A stretch of 64,000 nt of DNA from Oligoflexus sp. (GTDB lineage: Bacteria; Bdellovibrionota_B; Oligoflexia; Oligoflexales; Oligoflexaceae): the NCBI GenBank assembly GCA_014377445.1, contig JACMPP010000020.1, forward strand, positions 16,988-80,987, read 5' to 3'. A program made the position numbers and the translations under genes. Position 1 is the first letter of the stretch; the number at the start of each line of letters is the position of its first letter. This document shows, one piece after another, positions 17,336 to 26,521 of the stretch. A model generated the notes under the pieces. The model did not search any database. It saw only the letters and a program-made list of their open reading frames with translations, and had not been told where the DNA came from.

Positions 17336-18349
17336 TCAAACAAACTGGTAGCGGGAAAAAGCGTCCCAGTCGAGTCGATGGAAAGCTTCATGGTTTTCAG
17401 CTTTGTCAAAATGATGATAAGCGAGGGCGGCAATCATTGCCGCGTTGTCCCCACAATAACTCAATTGGGGAAAGTGAGTTGACAGCTTCAAACGCGACGC
17501 GACCAATTCACGAAACCTCTGATTGGCGGCGACGCCACCCGCGACCAACAGGCATCGGGCTTTACGGAGCTGACTGGCGGTTTCCAGCTTCCTCACAAGT
17601 TGACCCAGAGCCTCTTCCTGAAAAGCAGCAGCGGCGTTTTTAACGTCCTGCTCACTCATCACCTGCTTATTCCGCAAATTGACCATATAGGTTTTTAAAC
17701 CTGAGTAGCTGAACTGCAGCTTATCCTTCTGCTCCATCATGCGGGGCATGGGAAACGCTTTGGCATCGCCTTCGCGCGCAAGCTTTTCGATCACGGGGCC
17801 ACCTGGATAGCCGAGGCCAAAGAGTTTGGCGACTTTGTCGAAAGACTCACCACAGGCATCATCGATGCTGTAGGCCATCAGTTCGAATTCCGTCGGACTT
17901 TTCATGTAGTAAATATTCGAATGCCCCCCTGATACGACGAGCGCCAGACAGGGGAAAAGCTCTTCCGTGGGCTGCGTAAGCCCAAGCAGGGCGCCGTGAA
18001 CGTGGGCTTCGACATGATTCACGGGAACGAGTGGGATACCCGATGCGAAGGCCAGGCCTTTCGCATAGGCGATCCCAACCAGCAGGGCTCCGATGAGACC
18101 CGGGCCCTGGGTGATTGCAATCGCATCGATATCTTTGAGGGTGAAACCAGCTTTTTGCAGCGCTTCATCGACGATGGCGTCGATCACCTGCAAATGCGCC
18201 CGCGCTGCGACTTCAGGGACGACACCACCAAACTTTTGGTGAATGTCGATCTGGGAAAGAACGATCGAGCTGCGAACGGTGCGACCGTTTTCGACAATGG
18301 CTGCAGCGGTCTCGTCGCAGCTTGTCTCAATGCCTAGAATGCGTGTCAT
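17336..18349 (-). CDS. tsaD: tRNA N6-adenosine threonylcarbamoyltransferase
   Basis: Transfers threonylcarbamoyl to A37 of ANN-decoding tRNAs (t6A synthesis); the precursor is made by TsaC, encoded at 41716-42345. The ATG at 18349 (protein starting MTRILGIETSCDETA) is preceded by AAAGGGT and leaves the upstream gene intact; a longer start at 18412 would overlap that gene. Motifs: metal-binding VNHVEAHVHG, LVVSGGHSNIYY, DDACGESFDKVAKLFGLGYPGG and VAGGVAANQRFRE, and C-terminal YCGDNAAMIA. About 337 residues, family-typical. It lies 10 nt after the YbgF-like lipoprotein gene. Confidence 0.97.
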   Translation of the reverse strand: MTRILGIETSCDETAAAIVENGRTVRSSIVLSQIDIHQKFGGVVPEVAARAHLQVIDAIVDEALQKAGFTLKDIDAIAITQGPGLIGALLVGIAYAKGLAFASGIPLVPVNHVEAHVHGALLGLTQPTEELFPCLALVVSGGHSNIYYMKSPTEFELMAYSIDDACGESFDKVAKLFGLGYPGGPVIEKLAREGDAKAFPMPRMMEQKDKLQFSYSGLKTYMVNLRNKQVMSEQDVKNAAAAFQEEALGQLVRKLETASQLRKARCLLVAGGVAANQRFRELVASRLKLSTHFPQLSYCGDNAAMIAALAYHHFDKAENHEAFHRLDWDAFSRYQFV

Positions 18350-18359
18350 GAAATACCCT

Positions 18360-19208
18360 TTAGAGCTTGGCGAGCTTTTCTTTAGCCTGCTTTGCTTCTT
18401 CCGATTTGCCATATTTTTGAATCAGCTCTTGATAATAGATCTTGGCTGTTTCGGAATCACCGAGTTGCTTGAAGCAATCGCCCATACGAAGGAGGGAGAA
18501 CGACAAGTTTTCACTCGGTTTGCTTTCGAGATAGTCGTTGTAGCGAAGAGCGGCGTCACGAACCTGTCCGCTTTTGTAAAAACTTTCGGCCAACATAAAC
18601 ATAGCTTCCTGCTTAGTCTTTTTGGTCTTGAAAGTGTTGACCAGCTTGTCGCCATGATCCGCGATCAGCTTGTAGTTCTTGTTATCAAAGGCCGTTTTAA
18701 GATCCTTGAAAGTTTTTAGTTTTGCTTCGCTGTCTTTTTTCTCTTTGGCCTCCGGGTCTTTGTCCTGAGACTTTTTTTCGGGTTTTTTAGTTTCTATCGC
18801 CTTGTCGATGGCCGCGATGATTTTGTTTTGGTTTTCTTCAATCGCGTCAATACGAGCTAGGACATCGGCCATACCTTTGGCGCCAGCGGTCTCCTGGGTG
18901 CCTTCGACTCCTGGCAATTGCCCCGTCACGACGCCGACGCGGAGAGCATCGATATCGCCTTTAATGCGTTGTATTTCGATGGATATCTTATCCAAACGTG
19001 TCGAGACCGAGGCTTCCTGACGACTCGATTGAGTCGTGATTTCCTTGCTCTGATTATTGACCTGCCCTTCCATTGCAACCAGTCGAGTTTGAAGCGAAAA
19101 TATATCATCCTTGAGTTGTCGCTCTTCGGCCGGAGTAATGCATCCCGTTAATGTCAAAACCAGAGATACGAACAAGCTTATTCCACTGACTGCAGCCGAT
19201 TTGTTCAT
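18360..19208 (-). CDS. YbgF/CpoB-like TPR lipoprotein
   Basis: 282 residues. The lipobox LTGC near residue 22 marks an outer-membrane lipoprotein. Then a coiled-coil region (about 30-135, rich in Gln, Lys and Glu), a Lys/Glu linker and C-terminal tetratricopeptide repeats (about 165-282: ALRYNDYL, RMGDCFKQLGDSETAKIYYQELIQKY). This layout matches CpoB/YbgF of the Tol-Pal system, but no tol or pal genes are adjacent. Start codon is one base after the stop of the preceding gene, so the two are co-transcribed, and tsaD follows 10 nt later. Confidence 0.8.
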   Translation of the reverse strand: MNKSAAVSGISLFVSLVLTLTGCITPAEERQLKDDIFSLQTRLVAMEGQVNNQSKEITTQSSRQEASVSTRLDKISIEIQRIKGDIDALRVGVVTGQLPGVEGTQETAGAKGMADVLARIDAIEENQNKIIAAIDKAIETKKPEKKSQDKDPEAKEKKDSEAKLKTFKDLKTAFDNKNYKLIADHGDKLVNTFKTKKTKQEAMFMLAESFYKSGQVRDAALRYNDYLESKPSENLSFSLLRMGDCFKQLGDSETAKIYYQELIQKYGKSEEAKQAKEKLAKL

Positions 19209-19209
19209 T

Positions 19210-19671
19210 TTAAGCCCTTTTCTGCTTCTTGATACTTTCCATGCGCTTCCTTAATATAACAAGACGCCGGAAAAACAAATTAGCCTCTTGCGTCCACAGA
19301 TCAAAATATGGCCCGCCGATTTGTAGATCCATTGAAGTGAGCATCAAATCCTCTTTCCAGGTCAAATATTCATTCATCTCGATCGTGAATCCCTGCAACG
19401 CGGGTATGACGGCCTCTTTCGTGCCGCAGGCAGCCTTCGGAGTCGCTTTTTTAGCTGACTTTTCAGGGCTTTGTGCGCCATTATTTTGGGCAACCGTGGC
19501 TTCTTGTTCTTGGAGTGGAGAGCTTTCTCCTGTATCCTTCAAGCTTGTATGCAGGAGTTCGTTACCTGAGTCGTTTTCAGCAACTCCGGCCGTAGACAAG
19601 GCATCGGACACTTCCTGATTATCAGTCGTTTCCTGCGTCAAAAGAGGGTCGTCTTGATGATTTTCTGCCAT
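19210..19671 (-). CDS. Hypothetical protein, acidic disordered N-terminus with helical C-terminus
   Basis: 153 residues that I do not recognise. Residues 1-85 are low-complexity, rich in Glu, Gln, Thr and Ser, and likely disordered. The C-terminal third (MNEYLTWKEDLMLTS, FFRRLVILRKRMESIKKQKRA) is helical and basic. No signal peptide. It heads the operon with the YbgF-like lipoprotein, tsaD, rsmA and the kinase; its promoter must lie in the 80-bp divergent gap shared with the helicase gene. Confidence 0.6.
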   Translation of the reverse strand: MAENHQDDPLLTQETTDNQEVSDALSTAGVAENDSGNELLHTSLKDTGESSPLQEQEATVAQNNGAQSPEKSAKKATPKAACGTKEAVIPALQGFTIEMNEYLTWKEDLMLTSMDLQIGGPYFDLWTQEANLFFRRLVILRKRMESIKKQKRA

Positions 19672-19751
19672 TCGTACACCTTTTATTTGGCCGTGAGCTA
19701 CGGTATCGATTAAAATTAAAAATATTAGCTGCTTAAGCGGCGAGAGAAACG

Positions 19752-21719
19752 ATGACTGACACGAAAGAAACCATGAAAATTGATGGATCAGACGACGATA
19801 CTCTTCCCTCGAGTAATCCTTCGGAAGCTAACGCGTCTGAGTTAACGGGCAATGATTTCCCAGTGGATCCTGCCGCCCCCTTGGCCGCAGCGGTCGAACT
19901 CGACGTCGTGATCGAAGATGAGGAAGAAGAGAAACCTCTCGTCGAAGAAGCGCTGGTCGCAGCCGAGGCCTTCGAAGAACTTGGACTAGCCGCTCCTTTG
20001 ATGGCTGCCATTCAACAGTTGAACTGGACGAAGCCGACCTTGATCCAAGGTCTCTGCCTTCCCCTGACAACCAAAGGTCAGGACCTCGCCGGTTTCTCAC
20101 AAACTGGTACGGGTAAAACCGGGGTCTTCCTTATCACTATCGCGCACCAGATTCTGAAGATGCGCGAAGCCGGTGTCGACGACAGCAAAGAACCGAAAGC
20201 CATCATCCTGGCTCCGACCCGAGAACTGGCCGTTCAGATCAGCAGCGATGCCGAACTTCTCTTCAACCAACTGAATATATCGTCTATGGCGGTGTACGGC
20301 GGCGTTGATTATGAAAAGCAGGCGCAAACGATTCGTGCCGGTATCGATGTCATCGTCGCCACACCCGGTCGCTTGAAAGATTATTTCCAAAAGAAAATCT
20401 TCACGACTAAAGACTGCTGCCTCTTCATCTGCGATGAAGCGGACCGTATGCTCGATATGGGCTTTATCGATGATGTAGAGTACTTCCTATCGAAACTAAG
20501 TCCTGATACTCAAAAAATGCTTTTCTCCGCGACCACCAATGAGAAGGTCAAAGAGCTCGCATTTGAGTATCTTGAAAGTCCAAAATACATTTCCGCCAAC
20601 CCGGAAATCATGACTCCTGAGCGTATCAAGCAATTCGCGGTTATCTGCGAATCGACTGAGAAGCTACGCGTCATGCTCGGTCTTCTCCGTGAGCATCAGC
20701 CGGTCTGTGCTGTTATTTTCACGAATACGAAGATTGTGGCAGAATGGCTTCAGTACAAACTGAACAACAACGGAATCGAAGTCGATTTGATCACCGGCGA
20801 CCTTCCTCAAACGAAGCGTATCGCACTCGTTCAGCGCATTAAGAACAACGAAGTGAAGGCACTGATCGCAACCGATGTCGCAAGCCGTGGTTTGCACATC
20901 TCTAGCATCACCCATGTCTATAACTTCGATCTACCCGACGATGCCGCGAACTATGTTCACCGCATCGGTCGTACCGCACGTGCCGGCGCGGAAGGTTCTG
21001 CTTATTCTTTGGTTTGCGAAGACTACGGTCACAACCTCCTCGCGATCCAGAAGTACCTAGGCGAGAACATTCCCATCAATACATATTGGTTCTCTGACGA
21101 GTTTCTTCAAATTGAAGACAAGGCAGGCAACCCTTACAAGGATTCGAATTTCAAGGGCAATCGCATGAAGGACGAGGAATCCCGGCGGTCAGGTGGCCGT
21201 CCAGAAGGTGGAAGATCTCAGCAAGGCAGCTCTCGCGGTCCCCGCAGTGAAGGCGAAGGAAGAGGAGCTAGCGGAAGCGGAAGTTCGAGCGGACGCCCTC
21301 AAGGCGGACGCGGACCTAGAAGCGACCGTCCCGAAGAGAACAAGCAAGGTGCTCGCGGACCAAGGGGCGATCGTTCGGCAAGACCGGAACGTTCGGAAGG
21401 TGATCGTGAAAGGTCGCAGCCGGGCGCACAGGCTAAGCAGGGCGGACCACAGGCGAGCGGGCAACCCCGTGGTGAACGCCGTCCGCACAAAAAAGCGCAC
21501 ATGGCAGATGCCCCGCAAGGAGCACTATCCACAGATCGAAGTGTCAAACGGGAAGTTGTCGGTGCCAATCAACCTGGCGGAGAGAGAAAACTCAAAGTTC
21601 TCGCCCCTGCAGGTCCGATTATCAAACCGGTTCAGCCCATCAAAAGGCAGCAGGAATCGAACTCGCTTCTTGGGCTCTTTAAAAAAATCTTCTCCGTATT
21701 TTTCAAAAGCAAGAAATAA
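19752..21719 (+). CDS. DEAD-box RNA helicase with acidic N-terminus and arginine/glycine-rich tail
   Basis: ATP-dependent RNA unwinding. 655 residues, longer than RhlB/RhlE (about 400-460). Order: acidic tail 1-70; Q motif region FEELGL...PTLIQ; motif I QTGTGKT; Ia PTRELAVQ; II DEAD; III SAT; IV/V with ATDVASRGL; VI HRIGRTARAG. After about residue 430 comes a tail of some 200 residues dominated by Arg, Gly, Ser, Glu and Pro with repeated GPR/RSEG units, likely disordered and RNA-binding. The last 20 residues are hydrophobic and basic. Such tails can drive RNA granule formation in other helicases. It is divergent from the tsaD operon. Confidence 0.93.
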   Translation: MTDTKETMKIDGSDDDTLPSSNPSEANASELTGNDFPVDPAAPLAAAVELDVVIEDEEEEKPLVEEALVAAEAFEELGLAAPLMAAIQQLNWTKPTLIQGLCLPLTTKGQDLAGFSQTGTGKTGVFLITIAHQILKMREAGVDDSKEPKAIILAPTRELAVQISSDAELLFNQLNISSMAVYGGVDYEKQAQTIRAGIDVIVATPGRLKDYFQKKIFTTKDCCLFICDEADRMLDMGFIDDVEYFLSKLSPDTQKMLFSATTNEKVKELAFEYLESPKYISANPEIMTPERIKQFAVICESTEKLRVMLGLLREHQPVCAVIFTNTKIVAEWLQYKLNNNGIEVDLITGDLPQTKRIALVQRIKNNEVKALIATDVASRGLHISSITHVYNFDLPDDAANYVHRIGRTARAGAEGSAYSLVCEDYGHNLLAIQKYLGENIPINTYWFSDEFLQIEDKAGNPYKDSNFKGNRMKDEESRRSGGRPEGGRSQQGSSRGPRSEGEGRGASGSGSSSGRPQGGRGPRSDRPEENKQGARGPRGDRSARPERSEGDRERSQPGAQAKQGGPQASGQPRGERRPHKKAHMADAPQGALSTDRSVKREVVGANQPGGERKLKVLAPAGPIIKPVQPIKRQQESNSLLGLFKKIFSVFFKSKK

Positions 21720-22626
21720 TTCCTGCATCTGTGAACTGCCAAAGCCCTCGGAAACGAGGACTTTGGCGGCTTAGCACTACGACCAGAGCCGAATGGGAGA
21801 CCAAAATCTCCTCCCATTCCTCGCGGCTCGCCGCACCCAGTTCAGCCAATCGCCAGGGCAACTCTTCCGCGTTTGCGGCATGAATCGTTGTCCACACCGA
21901 GGCATGACCAGCCAATAGCGCTCGTTTGTAGGCGAATATTTCTTCACGCCTTAATTCCCCGATGATCATTCGATCCGGCCTAAGCCTTAAAAGCTCGTCG
22001 ATGAGATATTCGAGACTGACAGAGCCTTCACCGGAGAGGTTGGCCGACTGTGCGCAGAGTCTTATCCATCGCGGGGAAAGTTTCGGGACTTCCGGGATTT
22101 GTTCGAGGATCGCGAGACGCTCTTCCGCCGCACAGTGCAAAAGCGCACTAACCATGAAACTTGTTTTGCCGGATCCGGTCGGGCCCATAACAAAGACGGG
22201 ATGGTGGGAATCAAGATACTTCAAAGCGGATTCCTGCTCGGCATCGGGCAGGAAATCACTGAGGCAAAACTCACCAAGGCGATGCCGGCGCACGCTTAGC
22301 AGCAGACCATCGCGAGCGACAGGTGCAAGAAGTCCGTGCCAGCGATAATGCCTGACACCGCTCTCGGCATTCACGCTGAAACATCCTCCTGCAGCGGGCT
22401 GCATCGGGTCCCAGCGAACGCCTTGGCTGTAGGCAAAGTCCTGAAGCTTGGCGATCGAATATCCGCTTAGAGGCGAAGTCTGATAACACTTCACATCGCC
22501 GGCAATTGTGCACAGCGATTCGAAGCCATCAAAAAGCAGTTCGTCTATTCGGGAATCGTTTAGAAAGAGTTCGTCGATGAAGCTTTCGAAAGACAGGGAA
22601 GATGAAGCAGGCATGGAAACACTCAA
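21703..22626 (-). CDS. VirB11/CpaF-like secretion ATPase, orphan
   Basis: 307 residues. Walker A GPTGSGKTS (about residue 150), acidic box region, Walker B PDRMIIGELRREE and His box GHASVWTTIHAAN define the secretion/traffic ATPase superfamily. The short N-terminal domain and length fit CpaF/TadA or VirB11 better than PilT or GspE. No other pilus or type II/IV secretion gene is nearby, so the partner machine is elsewhere or unknown. It follows smg and dprA on the same strand and its last 17 bases overlap the end of the helicase gene. Confidence 0.83.
   Translation of the reverse strand: MSVSMPASSSLSFESFIDELFLNDSRIDELLFDGFESLCTIAGDVKCYQTSPLSGYSIAKLQDFAYSQGVRWDPMQPAAGGCFSVNAESGVRHYRWHGLLAPVARDGLLLSVRRHRLGEFCLSDFLPDAEQESALKYLDSHHPVFVMGPTGSGKTSFMVSALLHCAAEERLAILEQIPEVPKLSPRWIRLCAQSANLSGEGSVSLEYLIDELLRLRPDRMIIGELRREEIFAYKRALLAGHASVWTTIHAANAEELPWRLAELGAASREEWEEILVSHSALVVVLSRQSPRFRGLWQFTDAGIISCF
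21738..21767. terminator. GAAA-loop hairpin downstream of the helicase stop
   Basis: GCCAAAG-C-CCTCG, GAAA loop, CGAGG-A-CTTTGGC: 12 paired bases with one mismatch, 18 bp after the helicase stop and inside the 3' end of the convergent ATPase gene. No T-run follows, so termination is uncertain. Confidence 0.4.
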
Positions 22627-22690
22627 GGCGAAGTAAGGTCAATGAAACGACCTAGAACGACACGATTGAGCCTACTCGGCATGCAGGATT

Positions 22691-23194
22691 CTAACAGTAG
22701 TATTCGGGGACACAGACTTTGAACATTTCCAGAAAGTCGGTTTCGGCCGTTCCTGGAAGGACAGAAGTGAAAATCTCGGCGAGGAGATTGGATACTTCTT
22801 CATCATCCCAATCACGGGTATCGATAACGCGCGCGCCTTCGAGCATTCTTTCAATAATATCGTTGGAAAGAATTCCCTTGTGACGGCAGAGTTCGAGCTT
22901 CGACCAAATGCGTTTGGAGAAACACACGCGTTCCATAGGATGAGGAATGCGGACGCCATCGCCCTGTGTCTGGAGCATAGCGAGGGATTCGACAACAGTT
23001 CCGGAATTGACTGCTTTTTCTACCCAGTCGCAGGCCTTTTCGATATCATGACTCGAAAATCCAGCATCTAAGAGTTCGTCCCGAACGTAGCGCTCTGTCA
23101 GCTCTAGCTCGTCGTATCCGTAGATAACGAGCTCGGCCATGGCTTGAACCACGACCCACCAAGCTGTTCCCGAAGTGACACTATCCATGCGCAC
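22691..23194 (-). CDS. smg: Smg family protein (DUF494)
   Basis: 167 residues, function unknown in all species. The order of motifs follows E. coli Smg: YVRDELLDAGFSSHDIEKACDWVEKA (compare LTDAGFDREDIYNALLWLE), a middle segment beginning VRIPHPMER, LELCRHKGILSNDIIERML, and a C-terminal LLAEIFTSVLPG. The position next to dprA is a conserved neighbourhood in many proteobacteria and supports the call. The first 15 residues may be extra; MAELVIYG is an alternative start region. Confidence 0.78.
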   Translation of the reverse strand: MRMDSVTSGTAWWVVVQAMAELVIYGYDELELTERYVRDELLDAGFSSHDIEKACDWVEKAVNSGTVVESLAMLQTQGDGVRIPHPMERVCFSKRIWSKLELCRHKGILSNDIIERMLEGARVIDTRDWDDEEVSNLLAEIFTSVLPGTAETDFLEMFKVCVPEYYC

Positions 23195-23328
23195 TCCTCA
23201 ATCGTAGAAGCTAGGTCCGCTGTTCGGACTGGTTTAGCTTTTTAAGATGTGTTCTGTGTGATCTTCATATTAGCCTAAATCTTCTCCGTACAGAAAGCAA
23301 AATAAACATGGATCCCCGAGTGGAACGA

Positions 23329-24276
23329 CTAGTCCATGAGAACGAGACTCAGAAAGTCTTCTGTCGAATGAAAAGGCACTGCGCCCTCTTCCAAAATTCG
23401 CCTGGAACCCTCCGCCCGAACATCATCGCTTTCATGCCTAAGCACATAGACTTCACGGCCTTGCTCCAAGGCATAAGACGCTGTGTTGAGCGCCCCGGAC
23501 CTCTCCGCGGCCTGCATCAGCACGAGAGAGCTGGAAAGCCCGGCGATAATACGATTTCGAACCGGGAAATCCATGGGTCTTGCGGGATATTCCCAAAGCC
23601 TTTCGCTCACCAGAAGAGCGCCCTGGCCTTCCAGTCGTTCAAAGAGACTATGGAGACACTGGGGATAGAGTTTGGCTAGACCGCCGGCAAAGACGACGAT
23701 CGTCGGAACGGGGAGAAGTTCGCTGTCAAGCGCACCAAGGTGAGCCGCTGCATCACAACCAATCGCCCCACCACTGACGACGACTCGTCCCGTTTGCGCC
23801 AGGGCAAGGGCGAGTGAACGTGCTTCTTGAAAAGCAAAGTCGGATGCTTTTCTCGAGCCGACGAGACAGAGTTTGGATCTTTGGAAGAGACTTAAGCTCC
23901 CTTTGCAGGTCAAACATGCCGGGGGATCGGGAATGTGCTTGAGCAAATAGGGGTATTGGGGGTGATAGTAGTCGATCAAAACGGCGTCATGCATCTTGAT
24001 TTGAAGCAGATTATCAAAGATGACAGTCGCCAGCCCCACTTCGCTCATATTGAGTTTGAGCAGGATTCGTACCCAGGCCGAAGGGGAGGCGCCGAGGCGT
24101 TGTTCCTCGATATAGTTTCGCCAATCGGCAAGTGTTAACTCAAAAGGATCGATGCGATCGCTTTCGGACGGCCTGGCGTTCACCATGGGAAGAGGTAGGG
24201 GAACTGGCAACCATTTGTAGGCGAGTTGCGATACGGCATGGGTGATAATAGCTTCGACTTGCAGAGTAAAATGCAT
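23329..24276 (-). CDS. dprA: DNA-processing protein DprA/Smf
   Basis: Loads RecA onto incoming single-stranded DNA during natural transformation. Seen: Rossmann-like motif LVGSRKASDFAF, VVSGGAIGCDAAAH, VFAGGLAKLYPQ and FPVRNRIIAGLS, then SGALNTASYALEQGREV. About 315 residues. The ATG at 24276 has GGGAGG 8 nt upstream; a TTG at 24318 gives a longer form but is less likely. It is followed by smg and preceded by a LysM gene, the arrangement LysM-dprA-smg known from many gammaproteobacteria. No other competence gene is visible here. Confidence 0.94.
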   Translation of the reverse strand: MHFTLQVEAIITHAVSQLAYKWLPVPLPLPMVNARPSESDRIDPFELTLADWRNYIEEQRLGASPSAWVRILLKLNMSEVGLATVIFDNLLQIKMHDAVLIDYYHPQYPYLLKHIPDPPACLTCKGSLSLFQRSKLCLVGSRKASDFAFQEARSLALALAQTGRVVVSGGAIGCDAAAHLGALDSELLPVPTIVVFAGGLAKLYPQCLHSLFERLEGQGALLVSERLWEYPARPMDFPVRNRIIAGLSSSLVLMQAAERSGALNTASYALEQGREVYVLRHESDDVRAEGSRRILEEGAVPFHSTEDFLSLVLMD

Positions 24277-24350
24277 AGACTGTCCTCCCTTGCCTCGCAA
24301 TTTAGCGAGCAAGGACAAAGGAAGACAGGGACATAATCTGGGAGATAAAA

Positions 24351-25712
24351 TTAGGGAGCGATACGATCGCCAAGACGGACTTCGAAGGAGTCGTGGGTCA
24401 GATAACCAAGGGCCGCGGCACCGGAACTATCAAGGATGTAAACGTGAGCCACCTTGCTGTCTGTATCAGGCAATGTCGACCGCATGGCAGTCGAGGCCAC
24501 GACCTTCACATTCTGGATGATGTTATAGGTCTCTTTTTCTTTGAGTTTGCCTTCCGTCTGGTTGATGAACACAAAATCACCGCGACCGCCGATATTGCTT
24601 GACGATTCTGTGAATCCCACGACTTCCTGTTGAAGCCCTTTGCCTTCGGGACTCGGTTTTGAGGGAACGCGTCTCTTAACGGAGCGATAGGAAATCAGGA
24701 TGTCGCCAGGTTCAATTCCAGCTCGATTGAAAAGGACAGACCCTTTGAAGACATCTTCGTCATTGTTGTCCTGCGTATCAATCTTAAGCTGAGCGATGAA
24801 GTTATAACGCAGGCCGATCTTATCGCCGGAAGGATTTTTTACAACCTCTCCTTTACGAACGACCGAGTAGGTCGTGCCCACTTTCAGGCCATCCAATTGC
24901 TTAATGATCGCCTGCTGCCCTTTGTCCATCAGGATCGAACCGGCCGAACCGCCGACAATCCTCCCTAGCTCCTCAAACTCTTCATCCACCACAAAGGCCG
25001 GAATCAGCACTGATTTGCTGTCAAGGTTAAACCGTCCGCCGGCTTCGATGAACATCGCATCGATTTCTGCGAAAGATTTGAGTTCATCAGGATTGAGCAG
25101 TTTCATGTTCTCAGGAATTTCCGAGCGCATAAGCATGCCGCCGATATCCTCGCGCACCAGTTCTGCCTCAACGACTTTGCCTTTTGCGACAGGCAAAATA
25201 TCATCTTCGGTGATTACTTGAAGGAAGGGCGGGCTCTCATTGTCGCCCGCATAGAAGCGCAGGCGCATACCGGGATAAACAAAGTGCGGGTTGGTGATAG
25301 TGGGGTTGAAAGCCCAGAGTTTTGGCCAATAGTTGGCTTCGTCGATCAACTGATCACAGATGTCAAAGAGCGTATCGCCTTCTTGTACCGAATACTCTTC
25401 GGGCGCTTCGCCCGATGCAAGATTTCTCAGGGTTCCCGGATTGGGGGAGGCCCCTGCGAAAAGATTGGGTTCGTTAATTTTTTTGATATGGCTGCGTATA
25501 TCGATCGCTTCGGTGACCGCGCTGTCGCTGACCGGGCGCGAGACATCTGGATGCGCCGTCGCGGGCTTAACAGGGACTGCCGGTTTATCTTTCGCCATGG
25601 CATTCGCTTCGATATTTTCGCCCAGGGATTCAAGATCCTCAAGCGTGGGCTCCTGCGCAAAACTTGAGCCATTGATCCAAAGACTACCAAGCAAGAGAGC
25701 GGTAAATCTCAT
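24351..25712 (-). CDS. Exported LysM-domain protein
   Basis: 453 residues. Signal peptide 1-20 (SLWINGSSFAQ). A low-complexity Pro/Ala region precedes a LysM domain at about 108-155 (YSVQEGDTLFDICDQL...NPHFVYPGMRLRF), which binds peptidoglycan glycan. The C-terminal 280 residues show repeated beta-rich blocks, each about 70-80 residues, resembling the C-terminal domain of LysM proteins encoded beside dprA. Its ATG overlaps the stop of the preceding TPR lipoprotein (25709-25712), so they are coupled. Confidence 0.85.
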   Translation of the reverse strand: MRFTALLLGSLWINGSSFAQEPTLEDLESLGENIEANAMAKDKPAVPVKPATAHPDVSRPVSDSAVTEAIDIRSHIKKINEPNLFAGASPNPGTLRNLASGEAPEEYSVQEGDTLFDICDQLIDEANYWPKLWAFNPTITNPHFVYPGMRLRFYAGDNESPPFLQVITEDDILPVAKGKVVEAELVREDIGGMLMRSEIPENMKLLNPDELKSFAEIDAMFIEAGGRFNLDSKSVLIPAFVVDEEFEELGRIVGGSAGSILMDKGQQAIIKQLDGLKVGTTYSVVRKGEVVKNPSGDKIGLRYNFIAQLKIDTQDNNDEDVFKGSVLFNRAGIEPGDILISYRSVKRRVPSKPSPEGKGLQQEVVGFTESSSNIGGRGDFVFINQTEGKLKEKETYNIIQNVKVVASTAMRSTLPDTDSKVAHVYILDSSGAAALGYLTHDSFEVRLGDRIAP

Positions 25713-26512
25713 AGCTTCTCCTTCATTCGCTGGATTTCGGCTTTCGCCATTTCACCAAGGTCACGATCCGGGTTGTCATCGAGGATTTTTTGGAATTGTT
25801 CGAGAGCCCTTTGATTGAGCCCCCGGCTCTCTTCGATTTTAGCCAGATAGAAAGCGGCATGATTATTCCAAGGATTGCTTGGATAGCGCTCGCGGAAAGC
25901 CGTGAAGCTTTCTTCAGAGAGCTTATATTCTTTCAGGTAGAACCAGCTAAGACCGACCCAATAGTGGTGACTGCCTTCGGTGATCGAATCATCGAATTTT
26001 GCACCGATGTCGTTAAAAGCGACAATAGCCTGACCATAGTTCGCCCGATTGAATTTATCCTGAGCCGCCTGAAGAAGCTTACGATATTGCTCGCGGTCAT
26101 GGCTGACCTCAGCTTTTGGGACCGGCGGGGTTGCAACCTGAAGTTTGAGTTCGCTTTCTTCGACAGCATTCACATTCGCGTTCGCATTTAATTTCGTTTT
26201 TGTATGCGTGGGTAACCTGGACTTGGGACGCTCATCCTCGGCCTTCAGTTCGTCAGGGATTATGCCGAGCGTCAACGCCTTTTCGAGGAGCTTGCTTCTT
26301 TCCTTTTGCTGAATCAATTGCGTCTCAAGGTCATCGACCTTCGACCACAGTTGAGCCACACGCAGTTCCAGCGCATCGATAGGCGTGACCTTCGGCTGAT
26401 CCTTGCCCCTCGGATTCGATGTAATTTCAGTGCTTCCAGGTTCTGAATCGCCTCCGAAGAGGCTGCTGCAGGAACTTAAGAGCATGGCGAAAATAAGGAC
26501 GAATAAAGGCAT
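25709..26512 (-). CDS. YbgF-like TPR lipoprotein
   Basis: 267 residues. Lipobox LSSC near residue 15. A coiled-coil segment (about 45-85, LRVAQLWSKVDDLETQL) is followed by a linker and TPR repeats (about 145-265, including YWVGLSWFYLKEYKLSEESFTAF and ALEQFQKIL). The layout is shared with the lipoprotein at 18360-19208, so the window encodes two such proteins. It likely sits in the outer membrane and interacts with peptidoglycan factors. Translationally coupled to the LysM gene and 9 nt after the PilZ gene. Confidence 0.8.
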   Translation of the reverse strand: MPLFVLIFAMLLSSCSSLFGGDSEPGSTEITSNPRGKDQPKVTPIDALELRVAQLWSKVDDLETQLIQQKERSKLLEKALTLGIIPDELKAEDERPKSRLPTHTKTKLNANANVNAVEESELKLQVATPPVPKAEVSHDREQYRKLLQAAQDKFNRANYGQAIVAFNDIGAKFDDSITEGSHHYWVGLSWFYLKEYKLSEESFTAFRERYPSNPWNNHAAFYLAKIEESRGLNQRALEQFQKILDDNPDRDLGEMAKAEIQRMKEKL

Positions 26513-26521
26513 AGGTATCCT

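Noticed and set aside
23209..23244. Hairpin between dprA and smg as a terminator
   Set aside because: AAGCTA/TAGCTT and GTCCG/CGGAC pair well, but there is no T-run on the transcribed (minus) strand, and the genes should be one operon.
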